Shown: positions 11,201-23,770 of the stretch, in pieces
Layout: every line of letters starts with the position of its first letter
Numbering within the stretch: position 1 is the stretch's first letter
DNA from: Amblyornis subalaris
Lineage: Eukaryota > Chordata > Aves > Passeriformes > Ptilonorhynchidae
Direction: 5' to 3'
Length of the DNA stretch: 64,000 nt
Assembly (NCBI GenBank): GCA_018881555.1
Contig: JACAXG010000069.1
Location: forward strand, 2,713,403-2,777,402
Notes under the pieces: model-generated
Database searches by the model: none
What the model was told of the DNA's origin: nothing
Seen by the model: the letters and a program-made list of their open reading frames with translations, nothing else
Made by a program: the position numbers and the translations under genes

Positions 11201-14200
11201 CCCTGGGTGGCATGAGGTGGATTATGTGATGGGCTGCCTCTGCAGTTCCCAGTCCCATCACTTTCCTGCTCATCATGCTCATCTCATGTGGCTGGAAGTG
11301 AAACTGTATGGCAGGGCATGTGGCAGATGGTGCTTTTCTGAGGGTAGGGACACAGGGCGTTTTTGTACGAGGTGGTGGGGTTTGGGTGCGTGGGTTTTCC
11401 TGCTGACCTGACCTCACCACCCCACCCATATCATTGCAGCCACCTGATCAGATGAACACGCTGGGTGCAGAAATGGGTCTGCAACAACCATGCTTACCCT
11501 GGTGTAGATGTGTTGTATGGTGGCTCAGCGCCTTGTCTGCAGACATGGGTCTGTACTGAAAACAGGAGTAAGCTCCTCTGCAGTGTGGGAGCCTGGAGTG
11601 TTATCACTGCTAAAAATGCCACTGTCTCACCTCCAGAAAGCTATTTTGCGCTTCTTTCTCTGATTGCATGAGGTGTGTGCCAGAGTGAGGGTCCCTTTAG
11701 CTCAGAGTTCTGTCTCCTGGGTGCGCCATTGGTGGGTGTTCAGATAAATAATAAGCTGGTCATGTACTGAGTACTGAAGGTCTCCAGCCTCCCCCTGCAT
11801 TCAGGAGGAACAGGCAAGAGTTTGCACAGATGTCAGTTGCCACTTTTGTTATCCTCTCAGTTGTGTAGTTCTTATACAGATTTGTTTCCTTAAAATAGCA
11901 AAGAAAACTTTACCAGAAGCTGCATGTCCACCGGCTATTTTCCCTTCTCAGTTTTAATTTTAACCTCTGTTTTATTTGAACCTCTCACTTGCAAAGCTAA
12001 AGAATGTTATTTCTTTTCAGTAGATTCCCAGAGGGTATTAGTCAGCAGAGCTCTATGGGATCGGTTTGTGCTAGCTGAGTGTTTGTCCCTGGGAAATACA
12101 AACGTGGTGGAGGTTCAAGGCCTGTACAAGTTTACAAGAGCAGTTTCTCCAGTCATAAGTGATGTGTTAGATTGCTCAGTTCGACTTCATAGCTATTACT
12201 ACACAGAAAAATAACCAACTCAACCTGATTAGGAGCAGTGTGATGTGCATCTGTACAATTGTACTGTGCTGATGTCTGTGCTCAGTGATTATCAGAGCGG
12301 AGCAGACAACGTGAGTACGGATAAGAGGCTACTTCTACACTGCTGCTGTCTTGTTGCTGAAAAAGCTTTGCAATCTGTATCCTCTGAAAGCAGGAACCCT
12401 AATTAATTTAAATTGTACTTACGTGCCATGCACATTTTTTTACTGTAGACAGCCTTGGGTATTTGAAAGCTTTGTGCTTTGCTGCTTTTTTTTTTTACAT
12501 GTTTCTAGCAGTTGTTCTGCAACTCAGGTGCTCAAAGCTTTTAACAGCATAGCAGAGCAGATCCTCAGGTGACAGAGGTCTGTACAGTTTTTACTAAAGC
12601 AGAAAAGTTGCATTGACTAATGCAAGCTCAGTATCTGACATTTTGGGGGTTTTTTAACATTAGACGAGATGAAAAACCTTCTGGTGTATCTCAAGCATGC
12701 ACTTGATTCAGTTTCTTTTTGAGCAGTACAGTGGTACTCAGTGTAAAAAACTGAAAAAACCCCATATCTATGTTGTAAGGTTATTTAGAGAAATCATCAA
12801 AATACAAAGGTATTTGAGTGTGCATCCATGCAAATAAAAGTGGAGAGGTCTCTTTTAATTTTATTTTTCTTCTAGAGCAAGAGGAAGGTGCAAAGATGTT
12901 TTTCCAGGACACTTGCAGGATATGACATGCCTGAGTGGTCCTGGCAGTCCACAGCCCCTGCTGGTGCAGTGGGCATGTTTAGATGTAGGCAAGGAGAGAT
13001 GGCAGCCGTGCTGTCTTAAAAAGGGCAGAGAACTCCCATCAGGGAGCAACAAAAGTAAGTGTTTTTTGTAGATGGCTATAGATGACTTCCTGCTGCCTTT
13101 ATCCTAGCAGCTGTGCATATCACCAGAAACCAACAGCAACAGGCCAATAGCCTCAGTAACACTGGTGTTTCCATTCCTGTCTTAAGCTTTTTCACTAAAT
13201 TTCCCCATACAATAATCTGGACTTGAAATATTACAAGACTTTCCAAGCTTGACTGAAGATCGTTCTGAGGAATCTGATCTGACTCTGAAGCTTGTTCTGC
13301 TTTGAGCAGGGCATAGGAGATCACAGCCTCCAGAAGTCCCTACCAACATACGCTGCTCCATTTCAATGGGACACTAAAGGCTTCACAGCCAGTGAAGCAG
13401 CAACAGGTTTCCTTTCTCTGCAGAAATTCACTAAAATCAATGAATATTGGTCTGCTAGATACTCAGCTGACTTGTAAAGCCTACTCAGTGTTAGCATCTT
13501 GATGAAATTAGATTTTACAAAGCAGAAGTCTTTAGCTGAGATGTTCAGGGACAGCAGTGGTCATAATCTGTAAGAGATAAGAAAATAATGCCCAGGGAAA
13601 GTGCTTAGAGGTAGACAAGAAGAGTGAATTTCATCTTGTCACCTGCGTATAATCTTCAAGAATGTCTTATATTCCAGGCACCTCAGTTGATCAATCAGGG
13701 AGAAAGTGTTCATCTTATTTTTGTAATGTTTTTACTTTCTCCTTTTCAACATTTTTTGAAATTTCAAAAAGCAAAGTTGTCCTGCAATGAAAAAGTGTCC
13801 TGGATCTGCCAACTTTAACTTTATGATGCAAGTGTAGGTGAAAGGACTTAATAGACCATATAACTCCATAGCCATTACAGATTTCTGGTAGTTCACCTGT
13901 TTCAACTTATTTTGGAGCAGCTGGCAGCCTGATGCAACCCTTTCCCTGCCTGACCTGTCAGCCAGTTTTTCACCCATCACAGAATGTATTTACCTAGATG
14001 TATTTTTTCCTTTAGTTTCTGCTAAGCAATTTGGTTTGCATGGTATTGCACGTTATCTCTTCTGTTTGAAATAGTATCATACTGAAACTTGTCCTAGAAG
14101 TTGCCAACTTGGAAGCACATTAAAAAAAAAAAAAGGGAGCATTGCTTTGATCCCTTTGGCCAAACTTGATACCTTGCCTAAGGGTGAATTAACACTCTTA

Positions 14201-16932
14201 TATTCAAATCTGACATCCCAGTGCTCCAAAGTCCAAATAGCTTTGCGGCCTTTTGATACTGTGAAAAGAGAGTTCTGGTACGGAATGAGCAATGTAATAT
14301 TTGAATGGCATGGTTTCTTCCTATGTAGTGGTAAACAGTGCCTATCAAAAGCACTGGTTTGTTTTACTGATTGGTTTGCAGAAGCATCCAGCATTTCAGA
14401 TTAGTTCAAATTACCTTTGAACTTCTTAGGGCTGCAAAATTAGCCTAGATAATCTTGAAAGAATAAATTGCCCTCAACGTTTCCAGTAATTTCTGGTTAG
14501 GCTTGTATGACTCCATTTAGTGGTTTTCTCTGAGCACTGTCTTGAAACTCCCAAATCAAAGGCATATGAAAATTAGTAATAATGTATTAAAATAATAAAA
14601 TTGGGTAACTGCTGACTGAACCTGAACATGTTGCACATCCACAAAGGGTTCTTGTCCTAGAAGGTGGCTTAGGTTGTTGGAGGACACGTTTTCTGCCTGG
14701 GGAGAGGATGGGAGAAGTGCTCTCACTCAGCAGAAGTTGGTCAACCCCTCTCCTACAGCACTTGGTGGTAACTCACCAGTATAGGGTGCATAAGCTGCAT
14801 AACAACCTTCTCATACTGATACTGGCATTACTTTGATGTATCTGAGTTTTGTATCTCTTCCTGAGTGAAGTCTTTGACAAACAGAATTATATTGACTTCT
14901 GTGAAAAGACAGTGTGTTTCTACTTATTTACCAGGTTTCAGAGGGATTGTGTGTGACAGAAAACACATAAACTCATTATTTACCCAATGTTTTGAAAGAA
15001 AATAAAAACATAGTCAGATTCGTATCCTCCTTGTGAAATGGAAATAAAAGAACTGGTGATGTGCAGCTGGCTTATTTGAGGACAGGTGCCTGCACCCCTA
15101 TTGACAGTGGTCCCTGGCTACAGCTCTGAGGTGCACTTGCTTGGGCTGCAGGGGAAACAGCCTGTATTGCATCATGCATATAACCCCAAAGACTACAGGC
15201 TGGCATTACTAAAAAAATCCAGATTATTCTCTTGTGCAAATGAGAGTCAAATTTGATGTCTGGGGTTAGAATATTCAGGCTGCCAAGCCAACTCTTCAAG
15301 TACTTGTGAAAATACACATTGCAAAGGTTTTCCAGAGTGACTGGGGAATCCTCCCTGGATGTCCTCTGTGAGATCTTTCAGATGAAGCAAATTTTGCATT
15401 TTGGCTTTTGCAAAGTGTTGCCTCTACTGTGTAGTTGCACTTTGTCCTGATGTCAGAACTCAAAACTCAAATCTTTCCAGGCCATTGGTGAGATGGTAGT
15501 AGGGACCAAAGAAGTCAAAATTCACGCTCTGTTTGAGCTTTCTTGTGCTTGGCAGCTGCTTCTAGACATCGTTATTTAATCACTTTTTGTGGAGATCTCT
15601 GGAGTTGTTTTCAGCCAGATCTGTTTTTGGATGAAGGCAAGATTTTTTTTAGAAGTATCTTTGATGAAATAAATGATAGAAAGGAACTGAAAAGCTGTAA
15701 TTCAGTCAAGACATTCACTTATGGCATCGGTTGTGATAGCAGCTTGATGGAATTAAGGTTTTTCTGTTTGGTCCAGAAACAGGTATTTTCACATCAAGCA
15801 CAAAAAAATAAGTTTGTTCTTTTTAAGTCATGACAAGATTTGAGTTTTTGTTTCCAAATAAATATAATGTAGAAAATATTTTTTTTCTAAATACAGATGA
15901 CAAAAATAACATACTGTTAACTCAGACATGGAATGCATAGTTTGATTATTTATATAATTTTGGTTTTGTGTTAGTGGTTTTGGCAGTACATCTGAAAATG
16001 AAATGTTATGGAGAAAATTAAAATCAGCCATCTTTTAAAACTTTATTTATAATGGCAGGATACAAACAATTATTGTGATTGGAGTAATGAAGTTGCTATA
16101 TCAGAGATGATCTAGCTGGAAACATCTGACCCATCTTTGTTAAGGAGACCAGGAATAAAACTCTGGCTAACTGCCATTAACCACCGCTGGGCCATTTTGT
16201 GATGGTTGTGCTCCCCCACTGCTCCAGGGACACTTGTGATTTCCAAATTCCTTTCTGCGCTACCACAGATAGTCCCTTTATTTAAACTACATATGGGCCA
16301 AGGATGTCTGCAGCTCAGGGAAAGTTAGATTTTGCTGTCCCAATGTGTGCAGACTGGTCAGTTTCATCTGGGGAGAAGCTCTGCAGACATGGATGTGCTG
16401 CTGCAGTTAGGGTGCTGGGCTGGGAGTGAGGGAAGTGCTGCTCCTCAGAACGGCCCATGCTCCCTCTTAGCTTGCTCTCTAGTTCTTTCCCTGTGTGGCC
16501 AGCACTCTGGTGCGGAAAAAATGCCTTTTTCTCACACTTCAGCAAGTTGTGGCCTGTAGGAGTTGTCTACTTTGTGCATGCACTGTCAATCCTGCTATAA
16601 AATCATTTCACCTGATTTCTCTGTTACAGTAGATACTTACTGGTTTGGATCTTTTTACAAGCACTTGGTTTCTCCATCTCCTAACCTTAAAGGATCACCC
16701 ATTGGATTTGGCTTGCAAGTCCCCAGATAAATGCTTTAAAATACAGTGAGAGAAACACACAGGGGCCCACCCTATAATCAGGAATGGATTGAAGAGGAGA
16801 TCCAATTCAGTGTTCTTTATAGCATCTTTATACTTAATAAAGGTTTACCAGAGCCAACAGATATTGAGTTCCTGAGGTGGAGTTTTGTATGAGCCAGTAC
16901 ATTGGTAAACTAGAATAAATCAACAAGGAGTA
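8289..16932. other. Long gene-free stretch, no recognised element
   Basis: About 8.6 kb of mostly AT-leaning unique sequence. The open frames are short (60-105 codons) and have no recognisable domains; the longest are a minus-strand frame at 14077-14394 and a plus-strand one at 11924-12214, both without flanking gene signals. There is a run of 13 A near 14121. A pyrimidine-rich tract ending in 'ctctag' (about 9100-9145) resembles a splice acceptor but has no matching donor close downstream. I see no transposon here. Confidence 0.65.
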
Positions 16933-16958
16933 AAGTAGGATATGGATTACATTTAATT
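16933..16958 (+). repeat. Source copy of a 26-base direct repeat (partner 18357-18382)
   Basis: These 26 bases, beginning 'aagtaggatatgg' and ending 'catttaatt', recur identically at 18357-18382 inside the downstream CR1. Beyond the identical core the two copies stay alignable for roughly 45 more bases at lower identity (both have an aaattt..tt..ttaatc.ttt pattern). The upstream copy lies in unique sequence, which suggests it is the template. Confidence 0.85.
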
Positions 16959-17597
16959 ATTACCGCTGAAATGCCAAATTTTTCATTTAATCCTTTGGTT
17001 TGCCCTTCCATTTCAGCAAGTTTCTGCATTTATTTTGCTGCTTCTGTGTTTTGTACCTTATGTCCGAGATAATCCTGACAATGTGTCTAATTGCTTTTTA
17101 ATTTTGATAGATGATAGATTATGTCAATTTACTACATATGAAAACAACTGACTTCTTTTATCTAGCATGCTTTCTGACCAAACAGATTTTGAGTGGAGTG
17201 GTCAGCTAGCTTGTAACCAGCAGGACTACACAATTGATGCCGCTGGAGTATTATACCCACTAAAAAATTGTTCCACTCACAGCTGCTTATCAGAACATTG
17301 TGAGTAACTGAAGTCCTTGCCCTTTATTACACCCAGGCAGAGGACCAGATGAGAGGGTTGCTGCTGGAAACTTTCTGAAGTCGTGGTCCAATTAGATGAA
17401 TTTTGCCAAGAAGACACTTATTCTCTGTTGAATCCAACCAACAGATGGCAAGACAGTCTATGTGGATTTGGCAGGGAAGGCCCACTCTTGTGGCTGTGTC
17501 TGGACTAGCCCCTGTATGGAAAGAACAGCGCCAAAACTTAGATTTTGTTGATTCTGCAGTTGTTCCAATGGCCAAACAGAGCTGGTTTTAAAATTGA

Positions 17598-19043
17598 GCC
17601 GCTGACCTGTCAACCTCCACTTTGTGCCTGGGAAGATCATGGAACAGATCCTCCTAGAAGCTGTGCTAAGGCACATGGAGAACAGGGAGGTGATTTGAGA
17701 CAGCCAGGATGGTTTCACCAAGGGCAAATCCTGCCTGACCAGCCCAGTGGCCCTCTATGGTAGGATGACTCCATCAGTGGACAAGGGAAGGGCCATGGAT
17801 GTTCTCGAATTCTGTAAAGCCTTTGACATGGTCCCCCACGACATCCTTTGCTCTGAATTGGAGAGACATGGATTTGATGGGTGGACTGTCAGATGGATAA
17901 GAAATTGGTTGTACAGTACAATCCAGAGCGTAGCTGTTAAGGGCTCAGTGTCCCAATGCACATCGGTGACAAGTGGTGCCCTCAGGTCACTGTTTTGGGA
18001 CCAGTGTTATTTAATATCTTCATTAATGACAAAGACAAAGGGATCGAGTGCACCCTCAGCAAGTTTGCAGATGACCCCAAGCTGAGTGGTGCTGTTGAAA
18101 CACCTGAAGGACAGGATGCCATCCAGAGGGACTTGGACAGGCTGTAAAAGTGGGTCTGCGGGAATGTCAAGAGGTTTAACAGGTCCCAAGTGCAAGGTGC
18201 CTGTACCTTGGTTAGGGCAACCCCCCCATCAATACAAGCTGGGAGATGAAGAGATTGTGAGCAGCCCTGCTGAGAACGACTTGGGCGTGCTGATGAATGA
18301 AAAGATGGACATGACCCAGCAATGAGGCTTGAAGCCCAGAAAGCCAATAAATTGTGAAGTAGGATATGGATTACATTTAATTTTTGCTGGTGGAGTGGTA
18401 AATTTCTTTAGTTAATCTTTTGGGTTTTTCAAAATCCCACATGCAGTTAATCCTTGGCTATATCAAAAGCAGTGTGGCCAGCGGATCAAGGGACATGATT
18501 TTGCCTCTCTATTCCTCTCTGGTGAGACCTCACCTGGAGTCCTGGACAGAGCTTGTGGGTTCTCAGCACAGGAAGGACATGGACCTGTTGAAGCGGGTCC
18601 AGAGGAGGGCCACAAAAGTGATCAGAGGGCTGGAACATCTCCCCTGTAAAGGCAGGCTGAGAGTTGGATTTTTTCAGCCTGGAGAAGAGAAGGCTCCAGG
18701 GAGACCCTATAACACCTTCCAGTACTTACAGGAGGCTTGTAAGAAAGATGAGGACAGATTTTTTAGCAGGGCCTGTTGTGATGGGACAAGGGGTAATAGT
18801 TTTAAAGTAAAAGAAGGTAGATTGAGTCTAGATATAAGGAAGAAATTTGTTGTAATGAAGGTGGTGAAACACTGGAACGAGTTGACCAGAGAGGTGACCC
18901 ATTCCTGGGAACATTTAAGGTAAGGTTGGATGGGGCCTTGAGCAGTCTAATTTAGTTGAAGATGTCCCTGGTAATTGTTGGGAGATTTGAACTAGATGAC
19001 CTTTCAAAGTCACTTCCAACCCAAACCATTCTATGACTCTGTG
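17598..19043 (+). mobile_element. CR1 LINE, reverse transcriptase to 3' end, with internal insertion
   Basis: A 5'-truncated CR1 beginning in the RT fingers (consensus stretch [20 protein letters not shown] at about 17622-17685) and ending at the 3' terminus 'cattctatgactctgtg' (19043). A CGA-to-TGA stop occurs at 17696-17698. Motif A reads EFCKAFD: the first Asp is Glu (17807-17809) and six bases are missing just before it. One base is lost in the conserved SGVPQG stretch at about 17978, shifting the frame before the catalytic FADD (18064-18075). The C-terminal ORF2 part (about 18465-18900, with RPHLE, QRRATK, FFSRAC, LSLDIRKKF, HWNEL) is well preserved. At about 18345-18450 some 90 bases of non-CR1 sequence interrupt the element between '..CCCAGAAAGCCAAT' and 'GGCTATATCAAAAGCAG'. 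Confidence 0.93.
18345..18450 (+). repeat. Insertion inside CR1 copied from 1.4 kb upstream
   Basis: CR1 normally reads straight from the 'gcccagaaagccaa' stretch into 'gtcctgggctgcatc'. Here about 90 foreign bases separate them. The first part (18357-18382) is identical over 26 bases to 16933-16958 and the rest is a diverged continuation of the same source. The edges are approximate because the flanking CR1 is itself mutated. This looks like templated filler DNA or a local duplication, not a transposon: no terminal repeats are visible. Confidence 0.7.
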
Positions 19044-22000
19044 CTGGGGGAAAGGGTTCAGAGATGTTCTGTGTTACATGTTGTGCTAGTCAGATCTATA
19101 ACCCACAAGGAGACACACTCTGACCCAGATCCTTCCCCTTCCTTGGAATGAGGTGCAAAAGCAGCACTGGTGTTAGACAGGGGAAATCCCACTTCAAGCA
19201 CAAAAACCTCCTTCTGTGACAAACCAAAGGCTTTCCATTCGTGGAATGTCAGGATTAAGACTGAGTCATGTTATAATTAATTCAAACAATTTTAACAGTC
19301 TTTGTATCCATAAAACAGTTATTTGTTACTGTGTTTTATGAATTCTAGCTCACTTTTGAGACTATTTTCTGCAAGAGACAACGTACAAACTGTATTGTCG
19401 ATGGATCCTATTTTTGGTGCTGGTTGAGTGACTAATTGTGTCTTCTTCAAAGTGTTTTGGAGTATATTGCTTAAAAATGATAGTTGAAAAATGGGGATTT
19501 TAATTACAAGCTTGTTTCCAAACAATATACAGGGAATAATTTATTTAACTAGTTACTTCTACTGCATGACCAATAATAAATACATGAAAAAGTCAATTTT
19601 TTGCGTGGTGGTATGTAACACGTATCTTATGTAGCACAGCAGAGTCAAAAGGCAAGATGAATTATATTTGATATATTGCACCATTTGGTTAAGTAAATTG
19701 ATTTCAGTAGACTCCACTCACTTCCCATTTGCATGAATATGGAGGATTTTTCTTCTTCAGGCAAGCTTGAGGCAAACAGTGTCACGGTTGCCATTTTCCT
19801 CTTCATTTCGAATATCTATATTCCCTGTTTCATGCTTACTTTTTAAAATCCCTTGGTTGTCTTCCAACTCACAGATGGGCACAAAGCACCTCAGCTTTCC
19901 ACCTCCTGCTGTGCTATTGCTTAAGTACTTACCCTCATTGCATTCTAATTAACAAGGATATCGCTGACAGGGGCACAGATAGGAGAACTCGAGGTAAAGT
20001 AGTCTTTCGCATTAAACTGTGAGTGTTAATAGATGTAAATAAGTTGTTGAATATTCTCGAAACTGTTGTGCTAGTGCAAAGCTTGCTGCCTCTCTCCTGG
20101 TGGAGTTGTTATGCGTCCATCAAACTGATCTAGGTAGCTGACATGATTCAAAGTGCCTTGGCAGATACAAAGTGAGTTAGGGAGCATTTACACATAGACC
20201 TCTTGGATGGCAGAAACAGCAGAGGAGGAGGAACAGTGGCAGAGGGATTAATGGTAATCTGAGGGTTACCACCCACCAGCATCTCTGATGTGTGGGGTGC
20301 TCTAAAGAGGAATTTCACAGGGCACTGAGGTGCTGTTGGGGAGAATTAGCAAACTGATAGTGGTAGGACTGGGTTTACAACCTTGGATCCACCGTGAGGC
20401 ACAGTCTTGGCTGTGCTTTTTCAGCCATCTGTGCTCATTTATCAACCCCTGGGGAGGCCTGCGGCTCCTACAATTTGTTTTACTATTCATCATGAAAACA
20501 TTTTAATTATCAGAAGGTATAGGAGAAGACAGAATACAGAGCCTTTATTGCTGTCAGTTTAACATAATTTTCTATTGTCTTTCTATATAAGTTATAGGAT
20601 AGATATGTTGTGTTTTTTTAAAATGTTATGGAATTGGAGGAAGTCAAGCCATCCATTTAAAACAGGGGCAGATAAAATATGTATAGACTATATCTGACGA
20701 GGCTGGAGAACTGCAAAATCATTTACCTTGGGAGGATGTTTTTTCTTCCTCAATCCATTCATACATTTGCTTTCTCTCCTTCTAATGGCTAAATATTTTT
20801 TTTCTCTCTCTCTTCCCCAGTCCCCTGGAGCCAGGTCTTCTTTCAGGTGCCGTTTCTGTTTACAACCAGTTGCCATTAAAACAACATAAGAACAAAAATA
20901 TAGGTTTTGAATGAAGTTTGCCCAGCTTCTGCAGTAAAGACCTGACTGAAGGTAGGTTTTCTGAAGGCAAACCTTGACCTGACAAGGAACAATCCTATTT
21001 AAACAACGCTATTTTCTCTGTCAAGATACTGCTCTTTTTCCCTTCCTCTATCCGCAAGTGATTTGGGACCTTTTTTTTTTTTTTTAACTTCACAACTGTC
21101 TGAGTTTCACAAGCCTGACACAGCATTAAAAGCATTTGTGCTTTGTTCATAGCAATAAACATCAGCAAAGTTGCCACAAATGCTCCTGTGATAAATTGCT
21201 ATTAAATACAGCTGCACCTTTTCGGATGTGGGAGGGAGGGTGGCCATGGCTCTCATGTGAGCCCAGGATAAGCCCGCTTGCTTGTGCAGAAGCAAGATGA
21301 GGGACCAGATTTGCTCAGCTGTGTTTATCTTCCCACCCACACATGTGCCCATACAAGCATCCCACCAGCCTAACGTCAGGCTAATCAAAACATCATAAAG
21401 CCGGCTGAATCCTGACCAGCTGCAACCAGGCTTGTCATGCCTCTACCATTATTATTGTTGTTTCAATTTATAAAATTAGCCTCTGCTGATGGCCCTGATT
21501 GCAGATGATTTTCCTTTAGCTTCTCTACAGCTCCCACGTGCAGGGGCCACCCTGTATGTGATAGCTCTGCAATCCCACCTCAGTGTCCTCTGCAGCTCCA
21601 TCCTGGGACCCAGGGCTCTGCAGGCAGTTCAGGGGGTTCCCACCATGCGTCCTGTCACTGGGGTCTGCTCTTTGAGCTGCAAATGAATTCAAGAACCTTC
21701 CAGGAAACAGAAAGGCTTCTGAGCTGATCAAATGGCTCAAAAGGAAAACATGACCTTATGCTGCTGTGTGAGCTCACTGTGACTGCATTGGTCCCTTTGT
21801 TAAAATTTCTGTGCCTTGCCTAACAGTTGTCTGTCTCCCATTGGGGTGATGGAGGGGTCTTACCAGTTCCTCACAGCCCTGCAGGACCTGGCAGAGGCTG
21901 TTGTGGGAGCCTCCACCTGACTCATGGGCATCTCTCATGCAGAGTCATTGCAATGGGCTGCTAGTGGATTCTCCCACTACTGGAAAAAAAATATAGTGTT

Positions 22001-22594
22001 GCTTGATACTCCTCTGTTGCCTTTTGCTGGACTAACTGGACCTGTGGAGTTCAGAGGTAATGGTATGACTCTTTCTCTCACTGTGAGAAACGCAGAGCAC
22101 AGTTCAGGGTTTTAAGTGCAGAGACCAATGCTGTGCATGCTTCAAAATTCATGCCAAGCTTTTGAAATGTGTCAGTAAATTCACAGAGGAAAAAGAGTAA
22201 AAGGTGAAAAATAGTGCATGCTGAAATGGGAACCAGGTGGTGCCCAAAGTGGCTAAATCAGAACATGTGAATGTCCCTCTCTCAAGCAGGGCTGCTCTGT
22301 GCACTGTGTGGTCCATCTGTTGGTCTTTCAGTGTGGGAAAGTAGGTGTCAGTCCTGCTCTCAGGACCACCATACCCTGAAGTTCTTGCTCCTGCTTTTGA
22401 CAGAAGGGAGACAAGTGTGAATGTGAGAAATCTCACCCTCTTGCATTCCAGGATGGAAGGTGCTACTTCCTCATGCTGGCTCTGCCAGGAAGGTGGTTTG
22501 GGTTTTCCACTATGGCCAGGCAGTGAGGTCCTGGTGCTGAGCTGTGCTATACACATGGTGTCAGACTCGCCCACTCAGTCTTCATAGGCTGGGC
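19044..22594. other. Unique non-coding sequence
   Basis: No gene, RNA or transposon recognised. Poly-T run near 21069-21085. The largest frame is a minus-strand 141 codons at 22149-22574, without a recognisable domain. The 21490-21700 and 22330-22590 parts are more GC-balanced and carry overlapping frames on both strands, as expected by chance. Confidence 0.65.
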
Positions 22595-23340
22595 TGGAGA
22601 GAAGGAATGCCATGCAGAGGGACCTGTACAGGCTTAGGAAGTGGGCTTGTGTGAGCCTTATGAAGTTCAACAAGTCCAGCTGCGAAGTCCTGCACCTGGG
22701 TCAGGGTAATCCCAAGCACAAATATAGGCTGGGTGGAGAATGGACTGTGAGCAATTGTGAGGAGAAGGACTTGGGAGTGCTGGTGAGGGAGAAGCTCAAT
22801 ATGACCCAGCAAAGTGTGATTGCAGCTCAGAAAACCAACTACGTCCTGGGCTGCATCCAAAGCAGCGTGGCCAGCAGGGCGAGGGAGGGAAATCTGCCCC
22901 TTGCTATGCTCTGGTGAGACTCCACCTGCAGTGCTGCATCCAGCTCTGGGGATATCAACGTAAGAAGGACATGGAACTGCTGCAGCAGATCCAGAGAAGG
23001 CTGTAAAGATTATCTGAGGGCTGGAGCACCTCTCCCATGAAGGCAGGGTGAGAGAGCACGTACAGCCTGGAGAACAGAAGGCTCTGGAGAGACATTGTAG
23101 TATGTTCCAGTACCTGAAGAGAGCCTGTAAGAAAGTTGGAGAGGGACTTTTTATAAGGGCATGTAGTGATAGGTTGAAAGGGCAAGGCTTTAAACTAAAA
23201 GAGGGTAGGTTTATGTCAGATGTTAGGAAGAAATTCTTTCATGTAAGGGTGGTGAGGTGCAGGAACAAGTTGCCCAGGGAAGTTGTTGGTGTCCATGCCT
23301 GGAACTGTTCAACACCAGGTTGGATGTGGCCAATCCAAAC
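22595..23340 (+). mobile_element. CR1 LINE fragment, end of RT to C-terminal ORF2
   Basis: It starts at the AMQRDLYRLRKWA stretch just after the RT catalytic loop and runs through CEVLHLGQGNPKHKYRLG, the TQQSVIAAQK stretch, LGCIQSSVASRAREG, the truncated RPHLQC region, and the SDVRKKFFHVRVV..RNKLPREV end of ORF2. Single-base changes and frame breaks occur near 22910 and 23005 (TAA after the RRL/RA stretch). It is unusual in lacking the last roughly 80 bases of a CR1: similarity fades at about 23340 and no ATTCTATG terminus follows. A later deletion is the likely cause, since CR1 insertion begins from the 3' end. Confidence 0.9.
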
Positions 23341-23494
23341 TGTTTTAGGATTCTTAAAGGAAAGGAGAAAGATGGGTGTTAGAAATAGAGGTTAATGTCC
23401 AGCACAGCTGCTGGCATGCCTTGTAGCATTTTCCTTCTCCTCCACATCTCTCCATAATCCTTTCTCACCAATTTCCCACTGCCGAGCTCCTAGC

Positions 23495-23770
23495 TGGTGC
23501 TGTGAACAGACCTCAGCTGTTACCCCATGAAGGTAACATGAAATTATGCCTAGTGGTTCCTTGTCCCCAAGGGTTTAGCCATTAAATGTCACTGAAGGAA
23601 AGATCTGTGTAGTGGCTTTTTGCCCGCCTGCGTACTCCCGTACAGCTCCAGCATGTAGGGCTATTCTGTCCAAGGGTCTGGGCTTCTCACTTGTATAAGC
23701 TGTATAGCAAGTGAGAGATTATAATAAAGAATAATTTGCTCCCCCTGTTTGGTCTCATGTTGGTTTTACA
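23495..23770 (+). mobile_element. Possible short solo LTR
   Basis: The segment begins with TG and ends with CA ('tggtgctgtg' to 'ggttttaca'). It is flanked by CTAGC (23490-23494) and CTAGA (23771-23775), which match at four of five bases as an aged target duplication would. Inside are a GTATAAGC motif (23693-23700) and, 23-30 bases later, a poly-A signal AATAAA (23723-23728), then a T/C-rich stretch 'gctccccctgtttggtctc' resembling a U5. This order matches an LTR. I cannot place it in a family, and the terminal inverted repeat is weak. Confidence 0.35.
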
